Assembly: GCA_920105625.2 (NCBI GenBank)
Contig: OV050030.1
Location: 323,068,531-323,132,530, forward strand
DNA: 64,000 nt
Origin: Clusia tigrina
Lineage: Eukaryota > Arthropoda > Insecta > Diptera > Clusiidae
Reading direction: 5' to 3'
Part shown: in pieces, positions 9,796 through 20,761 of the stretch
Position numbering within the stretch: the stretch's first letter is position 1
How the letters are laid out: each line of letters opens with the position of its first letter
Translations under genes and position numbers: made by a program
The notes under the pieces: model-generated
What the model was told of the DNA's origin: nothing
The model's input: the letters and a program-made list of their open reading frames with translations, nothing else
Database searches by the model: none

Positions 9796-11311
9796 GATTC
9801 TCTTTATTGCTGCTTCAGCTGAAGTACAGATATTAGACTATACATCAACCCACATAATAACGATCACTAATGGACAAGCGAAAATCCAGGACGGAACTTT
9901 TCAACTCATACACATTATCGACATTCAGAAATATAGTGACTTCTTAGATAACATACAGATTTATACAAACAAAATTGTGCAGAAAAATAACATTTATTCC
10001 ACGCTTCTTTCCCACGAAATCCAACAATCCATCCAAATCCTTGAATCCCTTACACCAATTAAAAGTACAAAAATTAAGAGATCAATTAATATAATTGGAA
10101 CTGCATGGAAATATATTGCCGGCAGTCCTGATCACGATGATTTGGAATTGATAAATAAAAATTTAAATGAATTAAATAATAACAATAATAAGCAAGTTAT
10201 AATAAATCAAGCTTTTAATGAAAGATTAAATAATTTAACACAGATAATGAATGAAATAACTAATGTAATAAGAAAAGATGAAATCATAGAAAATGATATA
10301 GCTTTAAGCATCCAATATAGATTAAGACTTGTAAAAGAAGAATTAGTGAATATAAGATACGCCATCGAATGGGCAAAAAATGGAAAATTGAATTCAATGT
10401 TACTAAATAAGAAAGAAATAAAAATTGCAATAAAAAAATTAGAAGAAGAAAATATGCCATTTGCTTCAGAAGAAGAAGCTTTGGTATTTGCTAAAATAAA
10501 TGTATTAACAAATGATAAAACAATTTTATATGTTATTAAAATTCCTCTTACTATGAAAGAAACTTATACGAATTTAATTATTAAACCAGTAAAAAAGAAT
10601 AATGAAATGATTTTACTAAAATACAATGAATTGTTAAAACATAAAGACAAATTTTACGGCACTATTCGTAATTGTAAAGAGTACAACAATATTAAAATAT
10701 GTAAAAGAAACGAACTTTTAGACTTAAGTAACGACACATGCGTCCCAAACCTGATTAAGAGTTTAAATTCATCCTGCACTTTCATCAATGGCCATCATGT
10801 ACCACCAGTAGAAGAAATCCAACAAGGCATACTTCTGATTAATGACTTTAATGGAACTATAGAAGCGGGAGCATCCCAACACAATCTAAATGGAACCTTC
10901 CTAATAAGATTTACAAACTCTACTGTAAAGATAAACGAAGTAGAATACAGCAACCTAGAAGCAACTACCTTAGAAACATCGCCAGCAATAATGCAACCTT
11001 CACCCTCGGAGAAGAACCGAATAAATTTACTGTCACTAGAAGCCCTTAAGGATCTCCACATAAGAAATACAGAGTTCATCACGTCTTTGCAGACGGACAA
11101 CAAAACTAACAGAATAATATTGGTAATATTGGCTAGCATCTGTACCATCATTGTCATCTCATTAAAGATCTGTAAAAAATCACATAAAAAAGTCATGTTA
11201 AAAGAAATTCAGATAACACCGATTCCAACAGCTATAGAGAAAAAATCACTCCCCGAAAAGTGGCAAGAAATACCAAGAAGTTTGAGTATCAATGACCTGC
11301 CATATTTTTAA
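9796..11311 (+). CDS. env: Env-like membrane glycoprotein of the errantivirus-type element
   Basis: The third frame runs open from the pol stop to 11311; its first internal ATG at 9977 falls after an apparent signal peptide, so translation probably starts on a spliced RNA. A strong acceptor (T-rich tract, AG at 9794-9795) precedes a hydrophobic stretch (ILFIAASA). A basic cleavage-like site KIKR near 10080 is followed by INIIGTAWKYIAGSPDHDDL, the conserved region after cleavage in errantiviral and baculoviral F-type fusion proteins. Several N-x-S/T sites lie in the C-terminal half, and a membrane segment near 11100-11160 is followed by a short basic tail. In the family this protein mediates membrane fusion. 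The frame is unbroken. The function of this copy is untested. Confidence 0.85.
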
Positions 11312-11333
11312 GTGATTGAGGGCAATCACATTT

Positions 11334-11344
11334 AAGGAGGGAGG
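11334..11344 (+). promoter_or_regulatory. Polypurine tract
   Basis: AAGGAGGGAGG abuts the 3' LTR and would prime plus-strand synthesis. Its position is exactly as required for the LTR boundary at 11345. Confidence 0.9.
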
Positions 11345-11672
11345 AGTTAACGTCATTTACGCCGAAATTACAAACTTATAAATTTAAACAAACATCCGTT
11401 CCCATCATTTATGCTGACGCTATGTCTAGCGCTTTTAACTGGAACAATGCACGCGCACAGGTAAATCGTCACCTACAACAAAAGCTAACCACAACAACAA
11501 CAATAACAGCGGCAGAAGCAGCGACGCAATAGCTGATAAGCTTATTAATATTATTTCATAATTTCAGTCTCTGTTTGTATTAAGTTAATTTAAGACGTGT
11601 TTTAATCAATAAAGTTGGCATTAGCCAAAAAATATATTTTTTTAATAAAAGGGATAACAAAAAACTTTAATT
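11345..11672 (+). repeat. 3' LTR of the errantivirus-type element (328 bp)
   Basis: It is the near-identical partner of 4038-4371, six bases shorter through one indel. It begins right after the polypurine tract and ends TTTAATT before the target duplication. Confidence 0.93.
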
Positions 11673-11678
11673 TATATA
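11673..11678. repeat. Target-site duplication (right copy), TATATA
   Basis: Same six bases as 4032-4037, directly after the 3' LTR. Confidence 0.8.
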
Positions 11679-12556
11679 ATACTAAACTAAATTTGTGTCA
11701 TTAAGCACCTAGCCACTAAGCTAATTATAAAAAAAGGAGAAAAAAACTTCAGAACATTTGAACTCTTGTGAAAATATTATATGGTTAAACAGTACAGTAC
11801 GAACAGAGTCATGTACACATAAAAGCAGAGCGCTAGCAGAGGCAAGTGAACGGAGTCTTCCCGGTCAGCAGATGTATTCTTATTGCAAGTATATTAATAT
11901 ATATTAATATACTCGTATGTGCATAAACCAGTAGTAATTTAATCGATTGGAAACGTGTGCAAGCGGTGGCGAGAAGAGACTGCGCATCAACCAGCAGAAT
12001 CGTCAAGTGTGAGCGGTGGCGAAACTTTGGACGATTGTATTCTTGTGAAAGAAGTTAGAGAGCGAACTCAACGATTGAAAACACAAAGAGAGTGATGCAC
12101 TAAGATACTGTGATAGCAGCAGTTTGTAAAATCTACCCATATTTTCCATTTAAATATTGGAGCAAATTCTTGTATACTTAAAATTTGTCTGTATCTAAAA
12201 TAAAATTTGAATGTGGTAATTTTAACCGAAATAATTTTGAATAAGAGAGATTTTGAATTTCGATTCAATATTAACTTAAAAGGCATTTCTAAAAATTGAA
12301 ATTTAATTTTACAGTGTTTAAAGTGAAAAGAGCAGGAAATATTTTAAAAAGGCAATTTGAAAAATTATCTTAAATAATTAAAGTTATTATTAACAATAAG
12401 TAGGTGTTGATTTGTATAAAAGGGAAATATAAAAATTACAATTCAGTATTTTAACGAAAATAAAAATTCGGTAATTTTGATGAAAATTTGATGAAAAAAT
12501 ACCGTAAATAATTGACTTATAATAATGTATGCATAATAATTTCATTTTCTTATATA
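11679..12556 (+). other. Possible LTR/leader of the decayed Gypsy element at 13.5-14.7 kb
   Basis: No gene is visible. Near 11815-11860 an ACATAAAAG box followed by CG-rich sequence looks like an LTR promoter, and two copies of a GCGGTGGCGA motif sit near 11962 and 12013. Because a gag with its start codon begins at 13549 on the same strand, this could be that element's LTR and leader, later split by the mariner at 12557. No matching second LTR is present, so the call is weak. From 12120 to 12556 the sequence is AT-rich and featureless. Confidence 0.3.
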
Positions 12557-13502
12557 CGAGGTGTGATCAAAAAATAACCGTTATTTTCATCTTTTCGTGA
12601 GTTACATATGTTCGATGTTCGCATTTTTTTTTTTTATGTTGGTACACATGTCTGTTATATATGTTGGCAATACCAACCATTTTGGATTGTCAGTTTGTTT
12701 TTGACAGATAAAAAGGTTAGTCGTGTTTTGGTGTGCTCTTCGATTTTGTACTATTCGAAAAAAATGGATCAAAGAAACTGTATTCAGTTTTGTGTAAAAA
12801 ATGCAATTAAATGCGCAAGGACATTTGAAATGTTGACTGTGGCCTTTGGCGAGTCTACTAAGAGCAGAACACAAGTTCAATTGTGGTATAACCGGTATAA
12901 GGAAGGCCGAGAAGATGTCAATGACGATGCTCGTCCTGGTCGCCCGAGCACGTCAACAACCGATGAAAACATTGACGCAGTGAAGAAAATGATTTTGGAT
13001 AATCGTCGAATCACTATCAGAGAGGTTGCTGATGATGTTGGCATATCGTTCGGCTCATGCCAAGCAATTTTTACGGATGTTTTAGGCATGAAACGTGCGG
13101 CAGAGAAGATTGTTCCAAAATTGCTAAATTTTGAGCAAAAACAACGTCGCATGGACATCGCTCAGGAGCTGTTTTTGGCCAAAAACAAAACCGTTATCAT
13201 GCCTCAACCACCGTATTCACCGGACTTGGCCCCCGCTGACTTTTCCTCTTTCCAAAACTGAAGACACCGATGAAAGGAAAGCGTTTTGCTACGATTGAGG
13301 AGATAAAAGAAAAATCGAAACAGGAGCTGTTGGCGATACCAAAAAAGCGTTTCAGAAGTGTTTCGAGGATTAGAAAAAACGCTGGAATAAGTGTATTATA
13401 TCTGAGGGGAATTACTTTGAAGGGGACAAGATAGCTGTTGATGAATATATAAATACTTTATTTTTTTATCACACAATAACGGTTATTTTTTGATCACACC
13501 TG
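12557..13502 (+). mobile_element. Internally deleted mariner element, copy 1 (946 bp)
   Basis: Inverted termini begin CGAGGTGTGATCAAAAAA at 12557 and end with the reverse complement at 13502 (last bases CACACCTG, one base short). TA dinucleotides at 12555-12556 and 13503-13504 are the duplicated target. A close relative lies at 45241-46176 with the same internal deletion. Confidence 0.92.
12764..13375 (+). pseudogene. Deleted mariner transposase, copy 1
   Basis: The frame begins MDQRNCIQFCVKN at 12764. The N-terminal half holds the paired helix-turn-helix DNA-binding region (QVQLWYNRYKEGRED; GRPSTSTTDENIDAV; ITIREVADDVGISFGS). After RRMDIAQE the sequence jumps straight to LAKNKTVIMPQ and PPYSPDLAPADF. 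The central catalytic part, which holds the first two acidic residues (the GDES-W and HDNAPAH motifs in mariners), is absent; only the third Asp region remains. A one-base loss near 13245 (ADFS instead of ADFF) shifts the C-terminal tail. The product cannot be catalytic, but its DNA-binding half is nearly intact. A full mariner transposase is about 340-350 residues. Confidence 0.88.
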
Positions 13503-13548
13503 TATGTAGATATACTCATTTAAACAAAATAAAGTAAGTTTTGTAAAT

Positions 13549-14740
13549 ATGGTCGTGGAAAACATACTAGCTTTGACATTGCACGCGCTCAGAGACAAAT
13601 TGACTGAGTTGGGGTTGGTGACAACTGGACGGAATACTATATTACAAGACAGGCTGCTTGAACATTTCAGTTTGGTCAGAGAAGAGGTCGACGATTCCGA
13701 ATAGGAGGAGGTTACGTCAAATAGAGCTGAAGAATACGCCACTATGCGAGCAAGATTCACGCTTAAAGATATAGAAGATTCGATGTTATCGTTTACTGGT
13801 TCCGGCTAAACAGATATAAAAACTTGGATAGACATTTTTGGGGAAAATGCATTGAAAATCATTGGGGCAGTTTGAAAAAATTTTTCTACGGAAAGCAACT
13901 ACGAAAGGGGGCTGCGAAGATTTTTGTCAGAATCCAGTCAACAATCAACAGCTGGGAAAGATTGAAAATCGCATTGAGAAAGGAGTTTGAGGAGAAGTTA
14001 TCGTCGATTGAGGTGCATAATATATTGAGAAACAGAAAGAAGAAACAGCAAGAGAGTTTTATTGAGTCTACAGTATACAGTCTAATGGAAATTGGGAACC
14101 CTATTAATCTCTACGAGACTAGCTGGGTTGAATATTTTATTGAAGGTGTTCCAGATTCACTGTACAACAAAACCATTTTGTATCAAGCTCATATGATAGA
14201 AGAACTGGAAACGAAGATAAAAGTTTATGAAAAATGCCGAGGTGCAATTCAGTCATCAAACTTAAGATTTCACCAACCGCCAATTCACAGTGTCAGGAGC
14301 AGGGGGCAACAAGCCAAGAAAAAAAATGTTTTAAGTGTGGTAGGCACTTAGCTAGAGATTTTAAGTCGTCAACGTATACCTGTTTCAAGTGCAATAAGCC
14401 TGGGCAGTTGAATGAAAAACTAAAGTGCCAGCAACAGATAAACAAATCAAGAGGGAAAATGGGTCAATGAATATGATGAAAGATATTCAGATTCAATTAA
14501 TATTCAAAGACATTTCATGGCAGAATGTTAGGTTTTCGGCCTTGGTAGACACAGGTTGTGATGTGTGTCTCATTCGAAACGACGTGTTGATAAATTTTGG
14601 GGAGATCGAGTAATTACAAGGTTCATACTAGCTGTGATGCGAGATCTCATTAAAGATGGAACAGTTGTTTTATATATGGGTGACATTATTATTCCGGCTA
14701 AGAGCGAAGCTGAAGGTATTGAAAAATTTTTTGGTTAAGA
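13549..14740 (+). pseudogene. Decayed Gypsy-type gag, protease and RT scrap
   Basis: The start MVVENILALTLHALRDKLTE at 13549 looks like an N-terminal SAP-type motif (LRDKLTELGLVTTGRNTILQ), found in some Gypsy Gags. A capsid-like stretch follows in a shifted frame at 13824-14290 (FEEKLSSIEVHNILRNRKKK). Two zinc knuckles, one damaged, lie at 14325-14420 (CFKCGRHLARD; CFKCNKPGQLNEKLKC). 14470-14610 holds a protease-like stretch (ALVDTGCDVCLIRNDV). An internal deletion then joins it to the RT palm at 14625-14735, where the catalytic YMDD box reads YMGD. Premature stops at 13702 and 13807 and several shifts make it dead. Confidence 0.75.
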
Positions 14741-16325
14741 AGGCTGTAACGACACTGCTTTTGCCGGGGTATCATCTTCACACTCCCCCCTTACTTCGCA
14801 GTGGAAAAAATCCAGCGATGCTTGCGGTTCAGTCTTGATTGGTGGTCTCGATCGGTGCAGTATCCTCCGTCCTGGTCCGGCCTTGCTCGTTATCAGGCGT
14901 GCAATACACTTTGAGTTCGCTGACATGTGCAGTTCTCCTCTGTTTATCGCCTTGCCGTCGCTTCTGTTGTTCTTGGTGTACTTCATTCTAAGCTGGTTGC
15001 TCCTTGAGCTGCCGACATGCCCATGCGGTATCTCTTGGTTTTTTGGCACTGGTGTTGAGCTTGTGGGATGGTTGGAATAAACTCTGATTCCCCTGATGTT
15101 ATGCCGCCTTAACTGTGCGACTTTCTTCCGTGTGGGTGTGCCCGCGTCCTTTTTCCGAGGCCTGTGTGTGTATTCTTGTGAGGTCCGCCTCCCTATGCTT
15201 TTGTGGGACACATTGTTGGTTTACGCTATGCATAATCCGTAGCAAGTGAATTCGTTCGTGCTAGTTGTGTTCTTCCCTGGTGGTGCGTTCTTGCGAATGA
15301 GTTAGTTTTTTCTATGTCCTCTATTTTGTCTCTGTGGTTTACGTTTTCTATCGTTGGCGTGTCTCTTGGAAGGCGTTGCATAGATATGTTGGACATTTTC
15401 AACACGGATTGTCGTGCACGTTGCAATATCTCGGGATTGCACCCAACCGTCATGAGGTCCCAATATGATCTCTTGATCGCCGCACCTCATTGTCGCTCCC
15501 AGGCCTTTCATGAAGTCTAGTCCCAGGAGTAGATCATCAATAGAGTCAGGAATAATAAACAACTCTAGCTGGCATGCCTGCCTTCCAAGCCTTACGGTCG
15601 TCAATAATGTCTCCCTGAGGCTCCTAACCCTGCAGACTGCCATACGTGCTCTGGTATGGGGTTTCCCCATTTTGCCGGGGGAAGCGCGTAACTTTCGTGC
15701 TAGTTTCGTGCTCACGACACTGTGAGTTGCTCCTGTGTCCAGTGTCGCGATGATAACCGCTGCACCGATAGAAACGGTAGCAGAGGTTCGTTGACCATCA
15801 CAGTGCAACAAGTTTTCCGATGCTGAGGCCTTATGGTTCCGCTTTGTACTACGCTGCGTTTCTGTTGGCCGTAGTTCTCGATTGGTTAGTGCTCTTGGTT
15901 TGCAGCACTCAATCGTCTTCACATCGCTACGACCACACTCCCAACAGAACAGTATCTGTGCGTTGTGACATATGCGTGCTATATGACCATTTTGGCCACA
16001 ACGCCGGCAGGCTGTTCATGGTTCTATGGGTGCCTCTCTGGACCTTGCTCTCTTCGCCATTGTATGGGTGGCGCTGCTAGTGGTTTGGCTTCTCACCGTA
16101 TGCTTTCCAAGTTCCAGCCATCTCTGTCAGCTCTTCCAGAGATCTGAAAACCTTGCAGCGCACGTATAGCTGGTATTCTGGCAGGCTGTTCTGGAAAATT
16201 CGCTCCAGTTTCTGCTCTTCGGAATAGTCCACGTACCGCATGAGATTCTGCAGTTCGACCACAAACTGCTTGAATACTTCCCCAGGTCTCTGGAAAACGC
16301 TGGCGGATCTGGTCTTAAAATTTTT
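14735..16325 (-). pseudogene. Decayed minus-strand Gypsy gag-protease fragment
   Basis: Reading right to left: a capsid C-terminal piece at 16262-16077 (QNLMRYVDYSEEQKLERIFQ), a CCHC knuckle near 16040-15990 (CRRCGQNGHIARIC pattern) and a second cysteine box (CWECGRSDVKTIECC), then an aspartic protease at about 15760-15490 (ATLDTGATHSVVS ... LLLGLDFMKGLG). A basic linker continues to 14735 with frame breaks near 15300 and 15220. No RT remains: it meets the plus-strand RT scrap head-on near 14740. In life this would be the Gag-Pol N-terminal half. The GLDFMKGLGA type recalls CsRn1/Osvaldo-like elements; the clade is inferred. Confidence 0.78.
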
Positions 16326-16360
16326 CCATATAACGTGCTTTCAAAAAGAACTTTAGGAAA

Positions 16361-16520
16361 CGTCTAACACCTGGAGATATTTGAAACGAGTCCTGTGAAA
16401 CGTCAAACTCCTGTTGATATTTGAAAAGAGTCCTTGTTAGCGTCTAATTCCTGGAGATATTTGAAGCGATTCCTGTGAGACGTCTAAATCTTGGAGATAT
16501 TTGTAGTGAGTTTTGGTGTA
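16361..16520. repeat. Four tandem 40-bp repeats
   Basis: Units begin at 16361, 16401, 16441 and 16481, each 40 bases, with the core CGTCTAA.(N)..CTGGAGATATTTG and a variable tail. They diverge by roughly 10-30% from each other but hold the exact period. A partial unit may precede at 16340-16360. Confidence 0.85.
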
Positions 16521-16627
16521 CACGTTTTATTAGTATTCTGTTTTAATATATTTCAGCTCTCTCTTTTTCTGTGTACTTTCCTCGACTCTATAAAATTGAG
16601 AAGCAATGAAACTCACCCTTTTACGAT

Positions 16628-17188
16628 ATGCTTTATTTGTTGCATCGACGTATTACTGTAGAAGAACCACACAAGAGAAATGGTCAGGTGCAAGGCTCCA
16701 TCTGTCAAGAGTATGGCCATACAAAAACACACTGCACGCTACGTTCAGTATGTGTCACCTGCGGGGATCTTCACCATTTGTCAGAATGCTCGTCAGACAA
16801 ATCTAATGCTGAATCCAAAAAGTGCCGGAACTGTGGTGGGAATCACACTGCCAACTATTGCGTATGCCCAGTGTACACCTTAAAAAAAGCCTTTCCAACG
16901 TCAACAAATCAAATCCAATCCTACTTCTGACTCGAGACCAGGTACTACTAGCCTGAGGCAGTCTGAGGCTTCAAATAATTCGTCTGCTACGTCGTACGCA
17001 AACATAGTAAATACTAGCATAAACCCAAATACAGCCAATGGTATTAACTCCCAAAGTCCAGAAGCTATGCTAATGAGTCTCACTCAATTTTTAATACAGT
17101 TCATGACCACAATGAAAAATATGGTTCAAGAGATCAAAAAAATACTAAACCAAATGATGCAAATGTTCATTTCCAAAAAATTAACTTA
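16628..17188 (+). pseudogene. Jockey-type LINE ORF1 (C-terminal half)
   Basis: 16660-16880 codes for the three zinc knuckles of a jockey-type ORF1 Gag-like protein: CQEYGHTKTHC, CVTCGDLHHLSEC and CRNCGGNHTANYCVCPVY. After one frame change near 16925 the C-terminal tail follows (SSATSYANIVNTSIN ... FLIQFMTTMKNMVQEI) and stops at 17188. In the family this protein binds the element RNA and chaperones it. The N-terminal half is missing, as the upstream side is the 40-bp repeat. Confidence 0.8.
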
Positions 17189-19684
17189 ATTTTTGATTGT
17201 CAATGGAATGAAAATGGTATCCGCCAGCATAAATTGGAAGTAGAAAACTTTTTGTCTTCCAATAAAATTTATGCAATGTGCAATGTGTCAGAAACTCATC
17301 TTACAAACAAATTCAACTTTTCCATCCCGGGTTATAAGCTGCATATGACGAATCATCCTGATGGGAAGGCCCATGGTCGAACTGGTATCTTAATAAGAAA
17401 TAGAATAAAACACAATGCTATTCATAGTTACGAAAAAGACTGCCTACAAGCCACTAATATAGGAATTCAATTTCTTGAGGAGAACATCATCCTAAGTGCG
17501 GATTACTGTCCCCCTAGACTTTGAGTTAGTGACCTGCAGTTTAATGAATTTTTTAAAACCCTTGGGAAGAAATTCGTAGCAACTGGAGATTTTAATGCGA
17601 AGCACATTTTCTGCGGTTCCAGGCTGATTAATTCGAAAGGTAAGCAATTATTCTCTGCTCTTATGAATCGTCGCAACACACTTGATTTCGAATCCTGTGG
17701 CCATCCTCGAAACAGATCCTCGAAAAATACCAGATCTTATTGACTTTGGGATAATAAAATATATTTAAAACAATTTGTTGTTAGCGGAGCCATGCCTAAA
17801 CTATTTAAAAAAGCATTATTTTACGAATCAAATTACTTAACCTCTTCAATAACTAACTGGCTCAAACATCGAAAATATATTAGCAGTCACATATATATTT
17901 CACCAGGTCTAAGATGCGAAGATGAAATCGAAGCAGCCCTTGAAAATATAAATTTCGTTCTTGTGTCAGCTGTCATTAATGCAACTCCTCCTAAATTACC
18001 ATTCCCATCGCATGATATCCGGAAAACAATTTTGGCAAAGAAAGCTATGCTTTATCTAAAAGACGTCTCAGTAAAGCTTTACATGCAGACCTTAAAAAAC
18101 ATTTAAAAACCTACACGAGAAAATTATGCCCTGCAGAAAAGTATAACTATTCCTTGTGGAAAGCTAATAACAACATAAAAGTTCCAAAGGAGTCAGAGCC
18201 ACCACTTAGATTGAGAAATGGGAGCTGGGCGAGTAGCGACACAGGTAAAGCCTTAGTGTTTGCTTATCATCTGGAAAAAGTGTTTCAACCTAATCCTGGG
18301 ACCAATGATTTCGTAATTCCACCAATGGAATAGTCAACCAAATAACGTTTAAGCCAATTAAAGCTAAGACAAACGAAGTAAAGTGCACTGTTCAAAATCA
18401 TTTCAACTTGAAAAACCTCCAGGCTATGAGTCAATTACGGCAAAAATGGGATCTGAGTTACCAGATATAGGTTTCAAAATTCAAACACAGCTGTTTAATG
18501 CTATATTTCGAATTGGCTATTTCCCTTCAGCTTGGAAGATATCGCAGGTAATCATGATTCTGAAGCCCGGAAAAGATAAAACACAACAGCGTCATACAGC
18601 CCCATTAGTCTGCTGCCGATGCTGTCAAAACTTTTTGAAAGACTGCTGATGCTAAAAATATTACCAGATATCGAAGAAAGTGCTACAGCACCAAATTGGA
18701 TTTCGCCCAAAACACAGTACAATAGAGCAGGTAAATCGCGTCACCAGCGAAATAAGAAAAGCTTTCGAGGATAAGGAGTACTGCTCCGGAATTTTCTTTG
18801 ATATTGCTCAGGCGTTTGATCGGCTCTGGCACGCTGGCCTCATATAGAAAATCTGCAAAGGCTTGTCTGCAAGCGTACACCAGATACTATCGTGTTTGTA
18901 GAATCGCAAGTATACTGTGAAATTTAAAGAGTTTGTTACCGCTGACTTTAAAAACTGGTGTCCCAGAAGGAAGTGTACTCATGCCGATTCTTTACCTAAT
19001 GTTTACTTCGGATTTCCCCTTATGACGTCGACTTTTGCTGAAGATACTACCAATCTGACCTGTCATAAAAATCCGAGAATGGCAACGAGAGATCTTAGTG
19101 AGCACTTAAAACTAACTGAGTCATGGCTGGTTAACTGGCGTATTCGCGTAAACGAAAACAAAAACTCCCACGTCACATTTACTCTTCGTTGCCCTAAGGT
19201 CACATTAAATGGCGTATATATTCCACTGGTTGATGAAGTAACCTACCTAGCGTTCCATCTCGATCGCAGACTGACTTGGCTCAAACACATCGAAGCAAAA
19301 CGTACGCAAATGAAATTGAAAGCACAAGGAATAAATTGGTTACTAAATAAAAAATCAGGACTGCGCCTAGAACACAAAGTTCTATTGTACAAGGCAATCA
19401 TAAAGCCTATATGGACGTATGGAGCCCAGCTGTGGGGAAATACTAGCTCATCTAACATTGAATTAATACTGCGAGCACAATCGAAAATTCTTCGAACTAT
19501 TGTAAGATCCCCTTGGTACATTAAAAATGATAACATCCACAGCGATCTAAATATACCACTTGTAACAACTGAGCTAAGAAAAATTAAGTGTAAATACAAA
19601 TCCAAACTCCAGCATCATCCGAATTACTTGGCAAGACAATTACTTCAAACTAAAATACGGACACGGATATGTAGGCAAGAGTGA
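17189..19684 (+). pseudogene. Jockey-type LINE ORF2 (endonuclease-reverse transcriptase), decayed
   Basis: Endonuclease motifs are visible: CNVSETHL near 17280, TGILIRNR near 17380 and GDFNAKH near 17585. The RT begins near 18400 (EKPPGYESITAKM; YFPSAWKISQVIMILKPGKD), the palm is near 18740-18850 (FFDIAQAFDRLWH), and the catalytic YADD/FADD box reads FAEDTT near 19035, losing one aspartate. The thumb and C-terminus at 19130-19684 are fairly intact (DRRLTWLKHIEAKR; YKAIIKPIWTYGAQLWG). At least six stops or shifts occur and the SDH end of the endonuclease is missing. No RNase H. Likely dead for a long time. Confidence 0.85.
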
Positions 19685-20655
<971 letters not shown>

Positions 20656-20761
20656 AATTGTCTAAAACTCAGATGTGGGGTAGTTTAAACCCAAATCAAT
20701 AAAACATAAAATTAAAATTTTTTTTTAATAAAATAAGCGATTTATCCTGATTATCCGGATT

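Larger units (their letters stand above)
4038..11672 (+). mobile_element. Complete errantivirus-type Ty3/Gypsy endogenous retroelement (about 7.6 kb)
   Basis: The element has two LTRs (4038-4371, 11345-11672), a primer site, gag, pol in the -1 frame, an env-like third frame and a polypurine tract, all in the order expected for insect errantiviruses (gypsy, 17.6, ZAM type). LTRs start AGTTAACG and end in AATT as in that group. LTR copies differ by two substitutions and one 6-base indel, so insertion is recent. All three frames are open through their expected domains, so this copy may still be capable of expression. It sits next to a decayed LINE on the left and older Gypsy-like sequence on the right. 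Confidence 0.93.

Noticed and set aside
16361..16520. CRISPR-like spaced repeats
   Set aside because: The units are directly tandem with no spacers and the genome is eukaryotic.
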